64,000 nt of DNA from Kitasatospora herbaricolor (GCF_030813695.1 NZ_JAUSVA010000003.1:62001-126000); one strand, 5' to 3'; shown: positions 9,201-16,458, counted from the first letter of the stretch. Notes: a model not told the origin generated them from the letters alone. Numbers and translations: made by a program.

Positions 9201-11527
9201 GCACCACCGCCGGCCTGCAGACCGTCGCCCTCGCCGCCGGCAAGCCCTGGCACGCCGCACGCGACTCCGCCGGCCAATGGTCGCCCTGGGGAGACCTCAG
9301 CTCCGCGGCAGGCCCCGTCACCACCCCCACCGCCGTCGGCGCAGCCGGCTCCGGCGCCGACCTCAAACTCCTCCTCACCGGATCGGGCAAGCTCAACTAC
9401 ACCAAGCGCGACGGCGTCACCAAGAACTGGTCGCCGTGGTCGCCCCTGACCCAGCCGGCCACCAACGACACCAGCACCTCCTCCCGCTACCCGACCCCCG
9501 GCACCCGCAACACCCCCACCAGCGCCCCCAACACCGGCGGCGGAACCGGCGGGCCCCACGCCCTCCTCGGCACCACCACCACCGGCCCCGGCGGCACCAG
9601 CGCAGCCACCTACCAGTACGACGCCACCGGCAAGACCACGGCCATCACCAACACCGCCGGCACCACCACGCTCACCTGGAACAGCGAGGAGAAACTCGAA
9701 ACCCTCGCCTCCACCGGCACCGCCGGAACCACGACCTACGTCTACGACGCCAACGGCAACCAGCTCATCCGCCGCAACCCCGGCAAGACCACCATCACCC
9801 TCGGCGCCGACGAACTCACCGTCGACACCTCCACCAACCCCAAGACCCTCACCGGCACCCGCTACTACCCCACCCCCGGCGGACTCACCACCGTCCGCAC
9901 CGGAGCTGGCACGGCCCCCGGCGCCCTCGTTGTCCAGACGGCCGATCACCACGGCACCGGCACCACCAGCATCGACCGCAACACCCTGACCACCACCCGC
10001 CGGCCCACCGACCCGTTCGGCAACCCCCGCGGCACCCAACCCGCCCCAGGCACCTGGGCCGGCAACAAGGGCTTCGTCGGCGGCACCAAGGACGACACCA
10101 CCGGCCTCACCAACCTCGGCGCCCGACAGTACGACCCCACCACCGGCCGCTTCATCACCCCAGACCCAATCATCGACGCAGGCGACCCCCAACAATGGAA
10201 CGCCTACACCTACAGCAACAACGACCCCGTCAACCTCAGCGACCCCAGCGGGCTACGACCGGAAGGCGTCTGCGGGGGATTCGGAACCTGCACCGAAACT
10301 TCAGGCGGCCGCGACACCGGCGAAATAATCCACGAGACCTTCAAACTGGAGCGCGACGGAGCCTGGACCGAGTCGTACTGGAGCAAATCCGCCGGTACCA
10401 CCAAGGAACACCCCAGCCTCGTCGGCAACCACATCTTCACCATCGAGCGGGGAGGAACCCTTCGAGGAAACATCAAGAATTCTCTTAGCGTCCTCCAATT
10501 CATCCCCGGCCTCAATGTCCCGGCCGCCATCGCAGCCACCGTCATGGACATCCAGGACGGCGAATTCCTCAACGCCCTGGGCGACGCCACCAACATCATC
10601 CCCGGCGTAAAGCCTCTCAAGAACGCCAAAAAAGCCAGCACCATCCTCGACCTCTTGATGTCGGCAGGCGACCCCACCGATGTAATACCCACACCAGACG
10701 CAGCCCCGGCAACGGCAGACCCTGGCTGCGCAACGCACAGCTTCCCCGCAGGCACTGAAGTTCTCCTGGCCGACGGATCCTCACTTCCGATCGAAGACCT
10801 CAAGGCCGGCGATCTCGTCGAGGCCACCAACCCCACAACCGGGGAAACCAGCGCCAACCCTGTCACGGCCACTATCACCACGCCCGATGACCAGGACTTC
10901 ACCAACCTCACCCTGGCCACACCGACACAGGCGCCCGATCAGGAGGCCGGGGAGCAGAACCTCACCACCACCCAGCACCACCCCTTCTGGGACACAACAA
11001 GCCAGAAGTGGACTGAAGCAGCCAACCTCCAAGCAGGACACCAGCTGCGCCTCCCCGACGGCCGCACCGCGGCCATCAAGAGCGTCAGCAACGGCCACAC
11101 CGCCCCGACCGTCGCCTACGACCTCACCATCAAGAACATCCACACGTACTATGTGCTGGCGGGGACCACGCCGATCTTGGTTCATAACTGCGGCGAGGCT
11201 GACCCCTATAGCCTTAAGCGCACTGAATCCCTATCGGGAAACGCATCCAAGCGGAATGTCGATAGTCTGACGGAGTCCATGAAGCAGGGCGGCTGGCAGG
11301 GGGACCCGATCAAGGTTGCGAAGAATGGTGACGACCTCTATATCCTGGACGGTCACCACAGGGTCGCGGCAGCCAAGCGGGCAGGTATCAACGTTCCGTA
11401 TCAGATTGTGTCGAACGAGGATCTCCTGGCCAGGTACTCGGGTGGCATCGATGACGTGATTAGTGCTTGGGCCGAGGTTGCTCCAGACAAGCTGGTGAAC
11501 CGCTACAAGAAGCCGGGATTCAGATGA
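3296..11527 (+). CDS. Giant secreted RHS polymorphic toxin with inserted beta-propeller, Hint domain and ParB-like toxin tip
   Basis: About 2743 residues. GTG 3296 is chosen because it gives a compact signal peptide (FRRR, then a hydrophobic run to AQAAAA); TTG 3278 is the alternative. Order of parts: a low-complexity Ala/Pro stretch; a SpvB-like start near residue 285; YD/RHS repeats from about 1170; a block of about 290 residues (1765-2050) of Trp-rich repeats (GGKIWHTLR, WGDVYSV) resembling a PLL/tectonin propeller; RHS core near 2274 (ARQYDPTTGRF); a hydrophobic pre-toxin stretch; then a Hint domain from Cys2478 to Asn2631, with HTYYV and LVHN followed by Cys. The last 112 residues carry ILDGHHRVAAAK, a ParB/Srx-like nuclease motif. 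In this family Hint cleaves before the Cys and frees the tip. The tip and the next gene use less GC-biased codons than the RHS backbone, a sign of exchange. Confidence 0.9.
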   Translation: MSVSKNPPPPNDFRRRIAGPLGLAVIASLLGPFAAQAAAASPDPSRIWSPPNTPLPTTRSVKAVEVSKPAQTDAKRPANPAPARTAPARPQAKKESATAHLTASGAGTAAQAGALPVWISAPAPKAEAAAPSPLRAQSVTVVQSDTKAADAAGVNGLLFSLTATPAPADAGAGSPEPVKVAVDLAALNAQTGGEFASRGRLVTLPACALTTPQVPSCLVRTPVASTYDAATKRLVVDVQLPLGGESSSPPATGAVKSSFAGALAAPAAAPLAPLLLGGEIGPSGGGGTYSATSLSSSSNWSAGSSSGAFTYGYSVQAPPALGGGTPDVSLSYNSSSVDGKTSTTNSQASWVGDGWDFSPGFIERTYKPCDKDGITGSGDLCWGGYNATLSLGSHSGELVSASSMGATSDAATGAWHLKNDDGTKVEFVSDTATGNGTYNGTYAKVTDPSGTVYYFGRNHLPGGDNSDQPTLSASTVPVYSPNAGDECYKPAQGKDSWCQMWQRLSLDYVVDPHGNLITYTWAPEANWYKRGAGQNNGNGTTSSYTRATTLARIDYGQRLTDQQAAKGTLQPAARITFGTEERCLDTGALCTVANRTVANKNNWPDVPVDQECTNTPTCAKYGPTYFTTKRLARIVTSVRVNNAWKDVDKYVLAHTFPDPTPDPKDGVPDPNDAKTLWLNSIKHLKSPADPENDASAPTVTLGYRMLQNRVDGTDVIPAPPLMYRPRLEQIHNETGGVVDVDYQLPGCSRINHVMPTAEDDNTMSCYPVRWSPTGSMVGADPVLDWFNHYVVSSVSENDFATHLTSMFTTYQYGKAGWHRDDSEFTDPKARTWGDFRGFATVTVTSGDGNDGPKGQTRTTYRQGMDGDARKAGGTRSVHLTDLLSADITGANRTWLNNRLGQDTDAEWLGGQVLMTEAFTQAGGTVTAQNVSTFSQELTTASHDRGSGLPPLVARYPATSSVQTSRALKADGTWRTSTTTSTTDPANGNRPNTSLSQADGLPDLCTATRYATVTAPNAFKRTDLASETVTVSGANPCAKAADVATSATAANTVSRGQVRYDGQPQDEAGATGDPTTTWTLDRYDATGKPQFVPVSSRTYDSYGHAVSVTDPNSKDDQHPNGATTTTTYTAPAAGELPTTVKVSAPVPGATSGSWDTVVTLDPGRSLPLTSTDANGRTTTQQYDTLGRLTGVWSPGRTPASSPNPNQKFEYKVSAAVGTPSTVTTSTLMSDGQAPVYMRQVTLLDGFGRTRQTQSTPPSQVHNLGRMITDTFYDSQGRAWRTNNAWYNDASTPSSTLLQPANGEVVPSEIHTTFDGLGRPVVAETLFKGVSQTRTTTAYPGIDRTDVVPPPGAWPTTTLTDARGRASELWQYNTPTATGQGANAAVTRYTYTPAGQPATRVDTAGNTWSYSYDQRGRQISASDPDTGTAALTYDAASRLATSTNAKGEVLSYTYDLNGRKTGLYKGTVSSANQLAGWTFDTILKGQPTSSTRYVGGNIATGKAYTTAVTGYDTGYRPTGSTVTIPGPEVGQAAGTTFTYSTSAAYNQITGNLDNATLPALGGMPEETLRYGYNQYGELLAYSSSAEIYNNDNDYDAYGRPIRSTVNAWGTEAVSTINYDEGTGRVRSQALDNQAQGTGEVQLTNYTYNPVGAITSITDIPDNKPSATDRQCFTYDTLGRLATAWTDTGGITTPDPNLHKTLDQGSCTNASPTSGAVAPAKNTVGGANPYWQDYTYDPTGNRTGLTAHNTGSAAVLDTSQLTQITTATDSTQTWAVGLAGGKVWTAQQNQDGTWAPFTELAAQGGALANVGSLSAAISNGQLQVMAVSGGKIWHTLRNTNGSWQDWRDISSVVGSLANPSQVALTATTSGLEVLAFSGGKIWHTLRKPDGNWQTQGWGDVYSVVGPLTNPSQMAAAATASGLEIMVSASGKLWHTVRKPDGQWQTQGWGDVYSVTGTLTGALTGQGQLTLASTTAGLQTVALAAGKPWHAARDSAGQWSPWGDLSSAAGPVTTPTAVGAAGSGADLKLLLTGSGKLNYTKRDGVTKNWSPWSPLTQPATNDTSTSSRYPTPGTRNTPTSAPNTGGGTGGPHALLGTTTTGPGGTSAATYQYDATGKTTAITNTAGTTTLTWNSEEKLETLASTGTAGTTTYVYDANGNQLIRRNPGKTTITLGADELTVDTSTNPKTLTGTRYYPTPGGLTTVRTGAGTAPGALVVQTADHHGTGTTSIDRNTLTTTRRPTDPFGNPRGTQPAPGTWAGNKGFVGGTKDDTTGLTNLGARQYDPTTGRFITPDPIIDAGDPQQWNAYTYSNNDPVNLSDPSGLRPEGVCGGFGTCTETSGGRDTGEIIHETFKLERDGAWTESYWSKSAGTTKEHPSLVGNHIFTIERGGTLRGNIKNSLSVLQFIPGLNVPAAIAATVMDIQDGEFLNALGDATNIIPGVKPLKNAKKASTILDLLMSAGDPTDVIPTPDAAPATADPGCATHSFPAGTEVLLADGSSLPIEDLKAGDLVEATNPTTGETSANPVTATITTPDDQDFTNLTLATPTQAPDQEAGEQNLTTTQHHPFWDTTSQKWTEAANLQAGHQLRLPDGRTAAIKSVSNGHTAPTVAYDLTIKNIHTYYVLAGTTPILVHNCGEADPYSLKRTESLSGNASKRNVDSLTESMKQGGWQGDPIKVAKNGDDLYILDGHHRVAAAKRAGINVPYQIVSNEDLLARYSGGIDDVISAWAEVAPDKLVNRYKKPGFR
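11141..11157 (+). other. Proposed attachment core (left) inside the Hint coding region
   Basis: The 14 bases CACACGTACTATGT encode His-Thr-Tyr-Tyr-Val near the end of the Hint domain. They recur exactly at 19037-19050, and similarity upstream of the motif is absent there. The motif has inverted arms (CACA and TGTG) around the 7-base spacer CGTACTA, as in tyrosine-recombinase core sites. It includes TAT, an uncommon Tyr codon in the RHS backbone. Use as an attachment site is inference. Confidence 0.45.
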
Positions 11528-11940
11528 CAAGCGATGCTTCTGGCGAGGTTAAGGGGTATCTCGAAGCCCTGGCTCGGCTTCGAGCTGCCTTCGCGGAGGG
11601 TTGCCCCGACCTGGGATCTTCGTTGGCCCTGGTTGCGAAGCGTGCACGCGCACGCGAGTTGGCGAAGTCGGGGGAACTTTCGGGAGGGATCGAGTACAGC
11701 GTTCATGGGAGCGGCTGTTTGTTCACCGACCCTAGTGGCTATGAAATTGATGTCGATTTCCTAGGGGACGGCACCGAGGTATTCGATTCGTGGCGGATCA
11801 GAAGGTTCTCGCTAAGTCGCGGCATAGAATTCCCGGCCGGTCAAGATGAATTGACTCGGGAGTGCCGCAGGATGGTCATGATAGGAGTTCTCGGAGAGCC
11901 GGTCGAGGGTTGGTTCTCATTCGGAAACGATAATCAGTGA
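11524..11940 (+). CDS. Candidate immunity protein for the ParB-like tip (DUF6896-like)
   Basis: ATG 11524 overlaps the RHS stop in an ATGA arrangement, so the two are translationally coupled. The product is 138 residues, small, acidic and cytoplasmic, with no signal peptide. The segment GYEIDVDFLGDG followed by FDSWR resembles, from memory, DUF6896 proteins that often follow polymorphic toxins; this family call is tentative. Position directly after a toxin tip is the main evidence for immunity. A strong hairpin ends the unit at 12011-12045. Codon use matches the toxin tip rather than the RHS core, consistent with transfer as a pair. Confidence 0.75.
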   Translation: MTSDASGEVKGYLEALARLRAAFAEGCPDLGSSLALVAKRARARELAKSGELSGGIEYSVHGSGCLFTDPSGYEIDVDFLGDGTEVFDSWRIRRFSLSRGIEFPAGQDELTRECRRMVMIGVLGEPVEGWFSFGNDNQ

Positions 11941-12010
11941 GCGGTAAAAATGAATGCCTTGTTTGGGATTATCTGGATCTTCCAAATTTCCCATCCAGGC
12001 ATTAATTGAT

Positions 12011-12045
12011 GCGAGGCCCCACCGGGGATTCCGGTGGGGCCTCGC
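12011..12045. terminator. Bidirectional-looking terminator hairpin
   Basis: A perfect 15-bp inverted repeat starting GCGAGGCCCC with a 5-base loop lies between the immunity gene and the convergent integrase gene. There is no U-run, as is usual in high-GC actinomycetes. Confidence 0.85.
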
Positions 12046-12050
12046 AGGCG

Positions 12051-12075
12051 TCTGACGGCAGTAGTTGACGGCAAC
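12051..12075 (+). repeat. Integrase-associated repeat, copy 1
   Basis: This site just beyond the integrase stop contains two TGACGGCA units separated by GTAGT. Near-copies occur at 18922-18945 (one base shorter) and 19962-19987. Direct octamers beside int suggest arm-type integrase or Xis sites, or an attachment site. Confidence 0.6.
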
Positions 12076-12076
12076 G

Positions 12077-13396
12077 TCAGTGGACAGGTGCTGCACAAAA
12101 TGGCAGGTCGTCGCTGTCGTCGGGTTTGGCGGTGGCGTCTGCGGGGTGGCGGAGGGCGTTGCCGAGGAGGTCTATGGCGTCGTGCTGGAGGCGGAGCCGG
12201 ACGTGGGCGTAGACGGTGGCGGTGACGCCAATGTGGGCGTGGCCGAGGAGTTCCTTGATGACGACGAGTTCGACGCCCTGTTCCAGGAGGAGGGTGGCCG
12301 CCGAGTGGCGGAGGTCGTGGAAGCGGATGCGGCGGAGCCTGGCCCGGCGGAGCAGGGCGGTGAAGTGCCGGGAGAGGTTGGCGGGGTCGATCGGGGCGCC
12401 GTCCAGGCTCGTGAAGACGTAGCAGCTGTCCTGCCAGTCAACGCCCGCCGCTTCGCGTTCCTGACGCTGCCGGTCTCGGTGCTGTTCGAGGGAGTGCAGG
12501 CACGGCGTAGGCAGAGCGATACGCCGCTCCGAGCTCTGGGTCTTGGTCGGCAGGGCGGTCAGGCCACCGGAGTGGGTGCGCTGGAGGGTGCGGCGGATGC
12601 TGGCGGTTCCGCCGGCCAGGTCGAGGTCTTCCCAGCGCAGGCCGAGGAGTTCGCCCTTGCGAAGTCCGGTGCGCAGGGCGAGTTCGAACAGCGCGTGCAG
12701 CCGGTGCCCCTCCGTGGCGGCGAGGAACGCGCGGGCTTCCTTGGCGGTGAGGGGTTCGAAGCGGCGGGGGCGGGGTGTGCCCATGCGGACGTTGCGGGCG
12801 ACGTTGCGGGGGATCTCCTCTTCGCGGACGGCGTGCTCCAGTGCGGACTTGAGCACGGAGTGGACGTAGGCGATGGTCAGCGGGGAAAGGCGCTTGGAGC
12901 AGCACTTCCCCACGGCGCAGCACTGGGGCTGGTCGCGGGCGGTGTCGAGGCCGCGTGCGCAGCACTGGCAGGTGGTGCGGAGTTGGTCGAGCCAGGTGCG
13001 GACGTCCTTGGCAGTGAGCTTGGAGAGCTTCTTCCGGCCGAGCCCGGGGATGAGGTAGAGGCGGACGACGGCGGTGTAGCGGGTGTGGGTGTTCTCGCGG
13101 AGCCGGTGGACGGCGACGGTCTCCAGCCAGTAGGTGAGGAACGCTGCGACGCTGCCCTGTGCGGACGGGGCAGGGACTCCGCGGTTGCTGGCGGCGATCT
13201 TCTCGGTGAGCTTGGCCAGGGCCTCTTTGCGGGTGGTGCCGTAGACGCGGACGCGCTTGCGGGTGTCGCCGACGGCCAGCACGTAGCCGGCGGCTTCCCA
13301 GCGGCCGTCCTTGCGCTGATAGACGGTGCCGTCGCCGTTGGCGCGGGCCCTGCGAGAACTGGTGCTGGGGGAGGGGTTGGTGTCGGGGGTGGTCAT
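12077..13396 (-). CDS. int: Tyrosine recombinase/integrase
   Basis: A 439-residue phage-type integrase starting at ATG 13396. The C-terminal half shows the catalytic set: Arg near residue 245 (TGLRKGELLGLRW), Lys in TKTQSSERR, HDLRH near 359, LGHAHIGVTATVYAH with the His and the nucleophilic Tyr near 396. Residues about 140-165 hold a cluster of cysteines (CQCC, CC, CC) that may bind metal. It overlaps xis by one base and reads toward the toxin-immunity genes. In pSAM2-like elements Int integrates and, with Xis, excises the element. A decayed second copy of its last 110 codons lies at 19989-20318. Confidence 0.95.
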   Translation of the reverse strand: MTTPDTNPSPSTSSRRARANGDGTVYQRKDGRWEAAGYVLAVGDTRKRVRVYGTTRKEALAKLTEKIAASNRGVPAPSAQGSVAAFLTYWLETVAVHRLRENTHTRYTAVVRLYLIPGLGRKKLSKLTAKDVRTWLDQLRTTCQCCARGLDTARDQPQCCAVGKCCSKRLSPLTIAYVHSVLKSALEHAVREEEIPRNVARNVRMGTPRPRRFEPLTAKEARAFLAATEGHRLHALFELALRTGLRKGELLGLRWEDLDLAGGTASIRRTLQRTHSGGLTALPTKTQSSERRIALPTPCLHSLEQHRDRQRQEREAAGVDWQDSCYVFTSLDGAPIDPANLSRHFTALLRRARLRRIRFHDLRHSAATLLLEQGVELVVIKELLGHAHIGVTATVYAHVRLRLQHDAIDLLGNALRHPADATAKPDDSDDLPFCAAPVH

Positions 13397-13581
13397 CAGG
13401 CTGCCTGTTCGAGTTGGTGGTGGACGAGGGTGTGCAGGGCGTGGGTGGGGATGCGGCGGGCGCGGCCGATGGTGATGGAGGCGAGCTGTCGGGTGCGGAT
13501 GAGGTCGTAGACGGTGGAGCGGCTGATCTTCAGACGCGCCATGACCTCGGGGACGGTCAGGAGCTCGGCGTCGGCGGTCAC
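13396..13581 (-). CDS. xis: Excisionase-type MerR/HTH_17 DNA-binding protein
   Basis: A 61-residue protein with the winged-helix pattern LTVPEVMARLKISRSTVYDL followed by RIP, typical of small excisionases in actinomycete integrative elements. Its start overlaps the rep stop (ATGA) and its stop overlaps the int start (TGATG), so rep, xis and int form one coupled operon. It probably binds the repeats near the element ends and steers Int toward excision. Confidence 0.9.
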   Translation of the reverse strand: MTADAELLTVPEVMARLKISRSTVYDLIRTRQLASITIGRARRIPTHALHTLVHHQLEQAA

Positions 13582-15254
13582 TCGGTCGCCTCCGCCGGGG
13601 CGGCGGTCAGCGGGTCGGCAGAGTGTCCGGTCCGGTCACCGGGGCGTTGCGCCTGCCGGGGGCGGGCTGCTTGCTCGGGGCGGGGCTTCGGTGCAGCGGC
13701 CAGGAGGTCGGCGAGGTGGGCGAGTTCGGGCAGGAGGCCGCTTCCGGTGTACTGCCAGTGCGAAATCACCATGGTCGTGTCCGTGCCGACGCGCCGCCCG
13801 CTCTTTGTGCGCTGACCGGCGCGGTGACCGGAGTCGGGGTCGGTGTGACCGGCGGTCAGGTCAGCGCGGTCACTGTGGTCACTCTGCTGGTCAGTGACCG
13901 ACCGCCCCTCGCCAGCCCGCTCCTGGGCGTCGTCTTGGCGGGTGCGCCAGGTGGTGCGTTCGGCTCGGAGGTGGGTGAGGGTGGTGGAGTAGTGGCGGGT
14001 GCGGGTGGAGAAGTGGCCTCGGAAGCCGAGCATGTGGGCCCACTGGCGAAGGCGGAGGTGGGTGTGCTGGGGCTGAGCTCCGAGGTGCCAGGCGGTGTGG
14101 ATCATGCGGCGGGCGTGGTCGGTGAGGTCGTGCTGGGCGAGTTCGGCCAGGAAGCGCAGTCGGCGGTCGAGGGTGCCGGTGGTGGTCTCGGCGCCCTTGG
14201 TGGCGTACTTGGCGATGTAGGCGGCGACGTGGCGGTCGGTGACGGGGGCGTCGCCGGTGAAGTCGGTACTGCGGATCGCGCGGACGTCGATCTGCCGCCC
14301 GAACCGGAACACCGTGGACTCCGACGGCTGCACCCCGTCGGTCTCCCCGGACGCGGAGCGGTGCTGGCGCCGGACGCGGGCCCGCTTCGCGGCGGCGCGG
14401 ACGGCGTGGTCGAGGAGCGCGGTGGTGGCCCAGGCAGGCGGGGCGCTTGCGGGGCCGGTGGGTCCGTCGATGCGGATGACGGTGTGGAAGTGGATCTGGC
14501 CGCGCTTCTGGTACTCGGCGACTTTGGCGTACGAGAGCGTGGCGTGGTGGCGCAGGGTGCGCTGGGTCAGTCCGGCGGCGTGGGCGATTTCACGCCGCAG
14601 GTGGGTGGTGAAGCGGGCCCACAGAGCGGGGGCGTGGGCGTTCCACAGCACCGCGCCGGTGTAGTCGTACCGCTGCGGGTTCAGCGGGGTGCCGAGGAGC
14701 GGGTCGCCGTCGGCGTGCCGGGTGCCGCAGGTGCAGGGGGCGGCACCGGGCTGGTTGTGGACGGGGCCGAAGCCGGGGGCGGTGAGGGTGGCGAAGACGC
14801 GGGGGTGGGTGGAGACGCTGGTGGGGACGGTCTTGCCGCCGCGTAGTCCGGCGGCGATGAGCTGGTAGGTGTCGTAGCGGTAGAGGGTGGAGCAGGCGGG
14901 GCAGCGGGTGGTGCGGCGGTTGCCGCAGCGCACCAGGAGTTCGCCGGCGGGCAGGTGGCGGGTGTCGAGGTGGTCGAGGATCTGGCCGGTGGCGGTGTCC
15001 AGGCGGGTGCGGTGGCCGGTCAGGCGGATCGGGCGGGCGCAGCCGCCCAGTGAGCTGATCTGGCGGGCCAGGGGTGCGAGGTGTCCGGCGGCGGCGAGCT
15101 TGGCCAGCCTGGCGGTCAGCCGCGCCCGGCGTTCCAGCGCCGAGTTCCTGTTCGCGGACGTGTCGGCGCTGGTGGTGAGCGCCGGTGCGGCGAACGCCGT
15201 GCTGGCGGGAGTGGAGGTGGTTGCGGGGGTGGGGAGTTGGAGCTGCGCGGGCAT
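13578..15254 (-). CDS. RepSA-type rolling-circle replication initiator
   Basis: The start ATG 15254 is chosen because GGAGGT lies 8 bases upstream on the minus strand; an upstream extension exists without one. The product of 558 residues has a Cys-rich N-terminal region (RCPAC, CTCG), an HUH metal-binding motif near residue 255 (QIHFHTVIR), and a Tyr motif near 343 (YIAKYATK). These are the features of RepSA initiators of pSAM2-like integrative elements, which replicate as circles after excision. The C-terminal 120 residues are polar and low in complexity. It is the first gene of the rep-xis-int operon. Confidence 0.9.
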   Translation of the reverse strand: MPAQLQLPTPATTSTPASTAFAAPALTTSADTSANRNSALERRARLTARLAKLAAAGHLAPLARQISSLGGCARPIRLTGHRTRLDTATGQILDHLDTRHLPAGELLVRCGNRRTTRCPACSTLYRYDTYQLIAAGLRGGKTVPTSVSTHPRVFATLTAPGFGPVHNQPGAAPCTCGTRHADGDPLLGTPLNPQRYDYTGAVLWNAHAPALWARFTTHLRREIAHAAGLTQRTLRHHATLSYAKVAEYQKRGQIHFHTVIRIDGPTGPASAPPAWATTALLDHAVRAAAKRARVRRQHRSASGETDGVQPSESTVFRFGRQIDVRAIRSTDFTGDAPVTDRHVAAYIAKYATKGAETTTGTLDRRLRFLAELAQHDLTDHARRMIHTAWHLGAQPQHTHLRLRQWAHMLGFRGHFSTRTRHYSTTLTHLRAERTTWRTRQDDAQERAGEGRSVTDQQSDHSDRADLTAGHTDPDSGHRAGQRTKSGRRVGTDTTMVISHWQYTGSGLLPELAHLADLLAAAPKPRPEQAARPRQAQRPGDRTGHSADPLTAAPAEATE

Positions 15255-15414
15255 GGGGACAGACCTCCGGCAGGAGTCGGGAGAATGAGGAGAGGCGATT
15301 GAGGGGCGACCCGGGTGATCGGCGCACGTGGGCACGGTGCGCGTGACGGCGGGCGCGGATGGTGGGCCGGGGACGTCTGGCCTGGTCAGCGGTGGTGTTC
15401 ACCAGCGGTGCGTG

Positions 15415-15455
15415 AAGGTAGCATCGCTTCAAGCGCGCATTCAAGTGCATCCCTC
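15415..15455. promoter_or_regulatory. Likely operator/promoter region of the rep operon
   Basis: Two TTCAAG direct repeats (15428 and 15440) lie about one helical turn apart between rep and the divergent GntR-type gene, in an otherwise GC-rich spacer. KorSA of pSAM2, a GntR protein, represses its element from such a position. Binding here is inference. Confidence 0.4.
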
Positions 15456-15565
15456 CTCATCTATTTCGGTGGCCGGTGGGGACGCGAGTACTGTGGCCCC
15501 GGTCTTCCGTTTTGGACGGGCCGGTTTTCGGTGGTAGAGGCGCAGAGAAAGCGGGGTGACCTGCG

Positions 15566-15982
15566 GTGACGGTGGGGCGGCGGGGACGTAGACCGGCGGG
15601 TGGCACGGTGTTGCTGACGTTCGAGGTCATCGCCGAGGCCCTGCGGGGGCGGATCTGCTCCGGGGAGCTGAAGCCCGGGGACGCGCTGCCGACGCAGGCC
15701 GTGTTGATGGCGGAGTACGGGGCCTCCAGCCTGTCCGCGCAGAAGGCCATGGCCCTGCTGAAGCAGGACGGCTACGCGATCTCCCGCCCCGGCAAGGGAG
15801 CCTTCGTCGCCCACCCCGACACCGACCCAGGTGACGGGGAGGCGGAGAACACGCCCGTCGGCGGGACGGCGGCGCGCGTCGAGGCACTGGAGCTGGCACT
15901 GGCCGAGACGCTTGATCAGCTCACCGCTCTGCGTGCCCGCGTCGAAGCCCTGGAGGCGGGCGGCGGCGGGCCTGGCCGCTGA
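15566..15982 (+). CDS. GntR-family repressor of the element (KorSA-like)
   Basis: GTG 15566 follows GGGGTGA. The 138-residue product begins with a GntR winged helix: LRGRICSGELKPGDALPTQ, then the recognition region and the wing at GYAISRPGKGAFV. Residues about 105-135 form a short Leu/Ala-rich coiled coil (ALELALAETLDQLTALRARV), suited to dimerisation, in place of the usual ligand domain. Its divergent placement from rep matches korSA in pSAM2, where it keeps the element integrated. An autoregulatory operator is likely in the 311-bp spacer upstream. Confidence 0.85.
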   Translation: MTVGRRGRRPAGGTVLLTFEVIAEALRGRICSGELKPGDALPTQAVLMAEYGASSLSAQKAMALLKQDGYAISRPGKGAFVAHPDTDPGDGEAENTPVGGTAARVEALELALAETLDQLTALRARVEALEAGGGGPGR

Positions 15983-16184
15983 CCCCCGGGCCCCTGGACT
16001 GCTCGGGGCCAGGGCCGGGGGTGTGCGTCCAGATTTTCTCTACGAGGTTCAAGGCGGGCCCCGCCCGCTGGAGGTGGCCCGACGTCGCCGACCGACCCAG
16101 AGTCGGATCAGCCCCGAGGTCTGCACGGGTGTCGGCGGTCAGCGGTCCGCTGGGTCGTGAGCGGGGCTCGACTGGTGCCCGATG

Positions 16185-16283
16185 GGAGCAAGTTGTGGGG
16201 TAAGCGCTGCTTACCCCAGCACCGCCCAGGGCCGGAGCAAGTTGTGGAGTAAGGACTCCTTCCGCGTTCGCGGAGCAAGTTGT
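16185..16283 (+). repeat. Three GGAGCAAGTTGT units, the first two followed by hairpins
   Basis: Exact 12-mers lie at 16185, 16234 and 16272. The first is followed by a perfect 9-bp palindrome around GCT (GGGGTAAGC and its complement), the second by GGAGT-AAGG-ACTCC. The arrangement looks like iterons or an RNA element with repeated stem-loops. Confidence 0.7.
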
Positions 16284-16407
16284 CGCCTGCGACCGTCCTA
16301 CGGCCGGATCGCGGGCAACAGGGTCGGCCAGGGGTCCGACTCGCTTCTATCGTCGGGCTCGCCGAGGGGGGTGGCCGATGTCGCCTTCGGCACGGAGCGT
16401 AGGTTCC

Positions 16408-16458
16408 CGCCGACCCGCCGACCCGCCGACCCGCCGACCCGCCAACCCGCCGACCCGT
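16408..16458 (+). repeat. Octamer tandem repeat CCGACCCG
   Basis: About six consecutive copies of an 8-base unit, one with a single change (CCAACCCG). The length could vary by slippage. No function is evident. Confidence 0.7.

Noticed and set aside
12049..12076. tRNA gene as the integration target of the element
   Set aside because: No tRNA-like cloverleaf is seen near either end of the element, although many AICEs use tRNA genes.
12065..13510. Plus-strand open frame over the integrase
   Set aside because: The minus strand encodes the full tyrosine-recombinase catalytic set; the plus reading has no family features.
16408..16458. CRISPR array
   Set aside because: The octamer units are contiguous without spacers, and no cas gene is present in the window.
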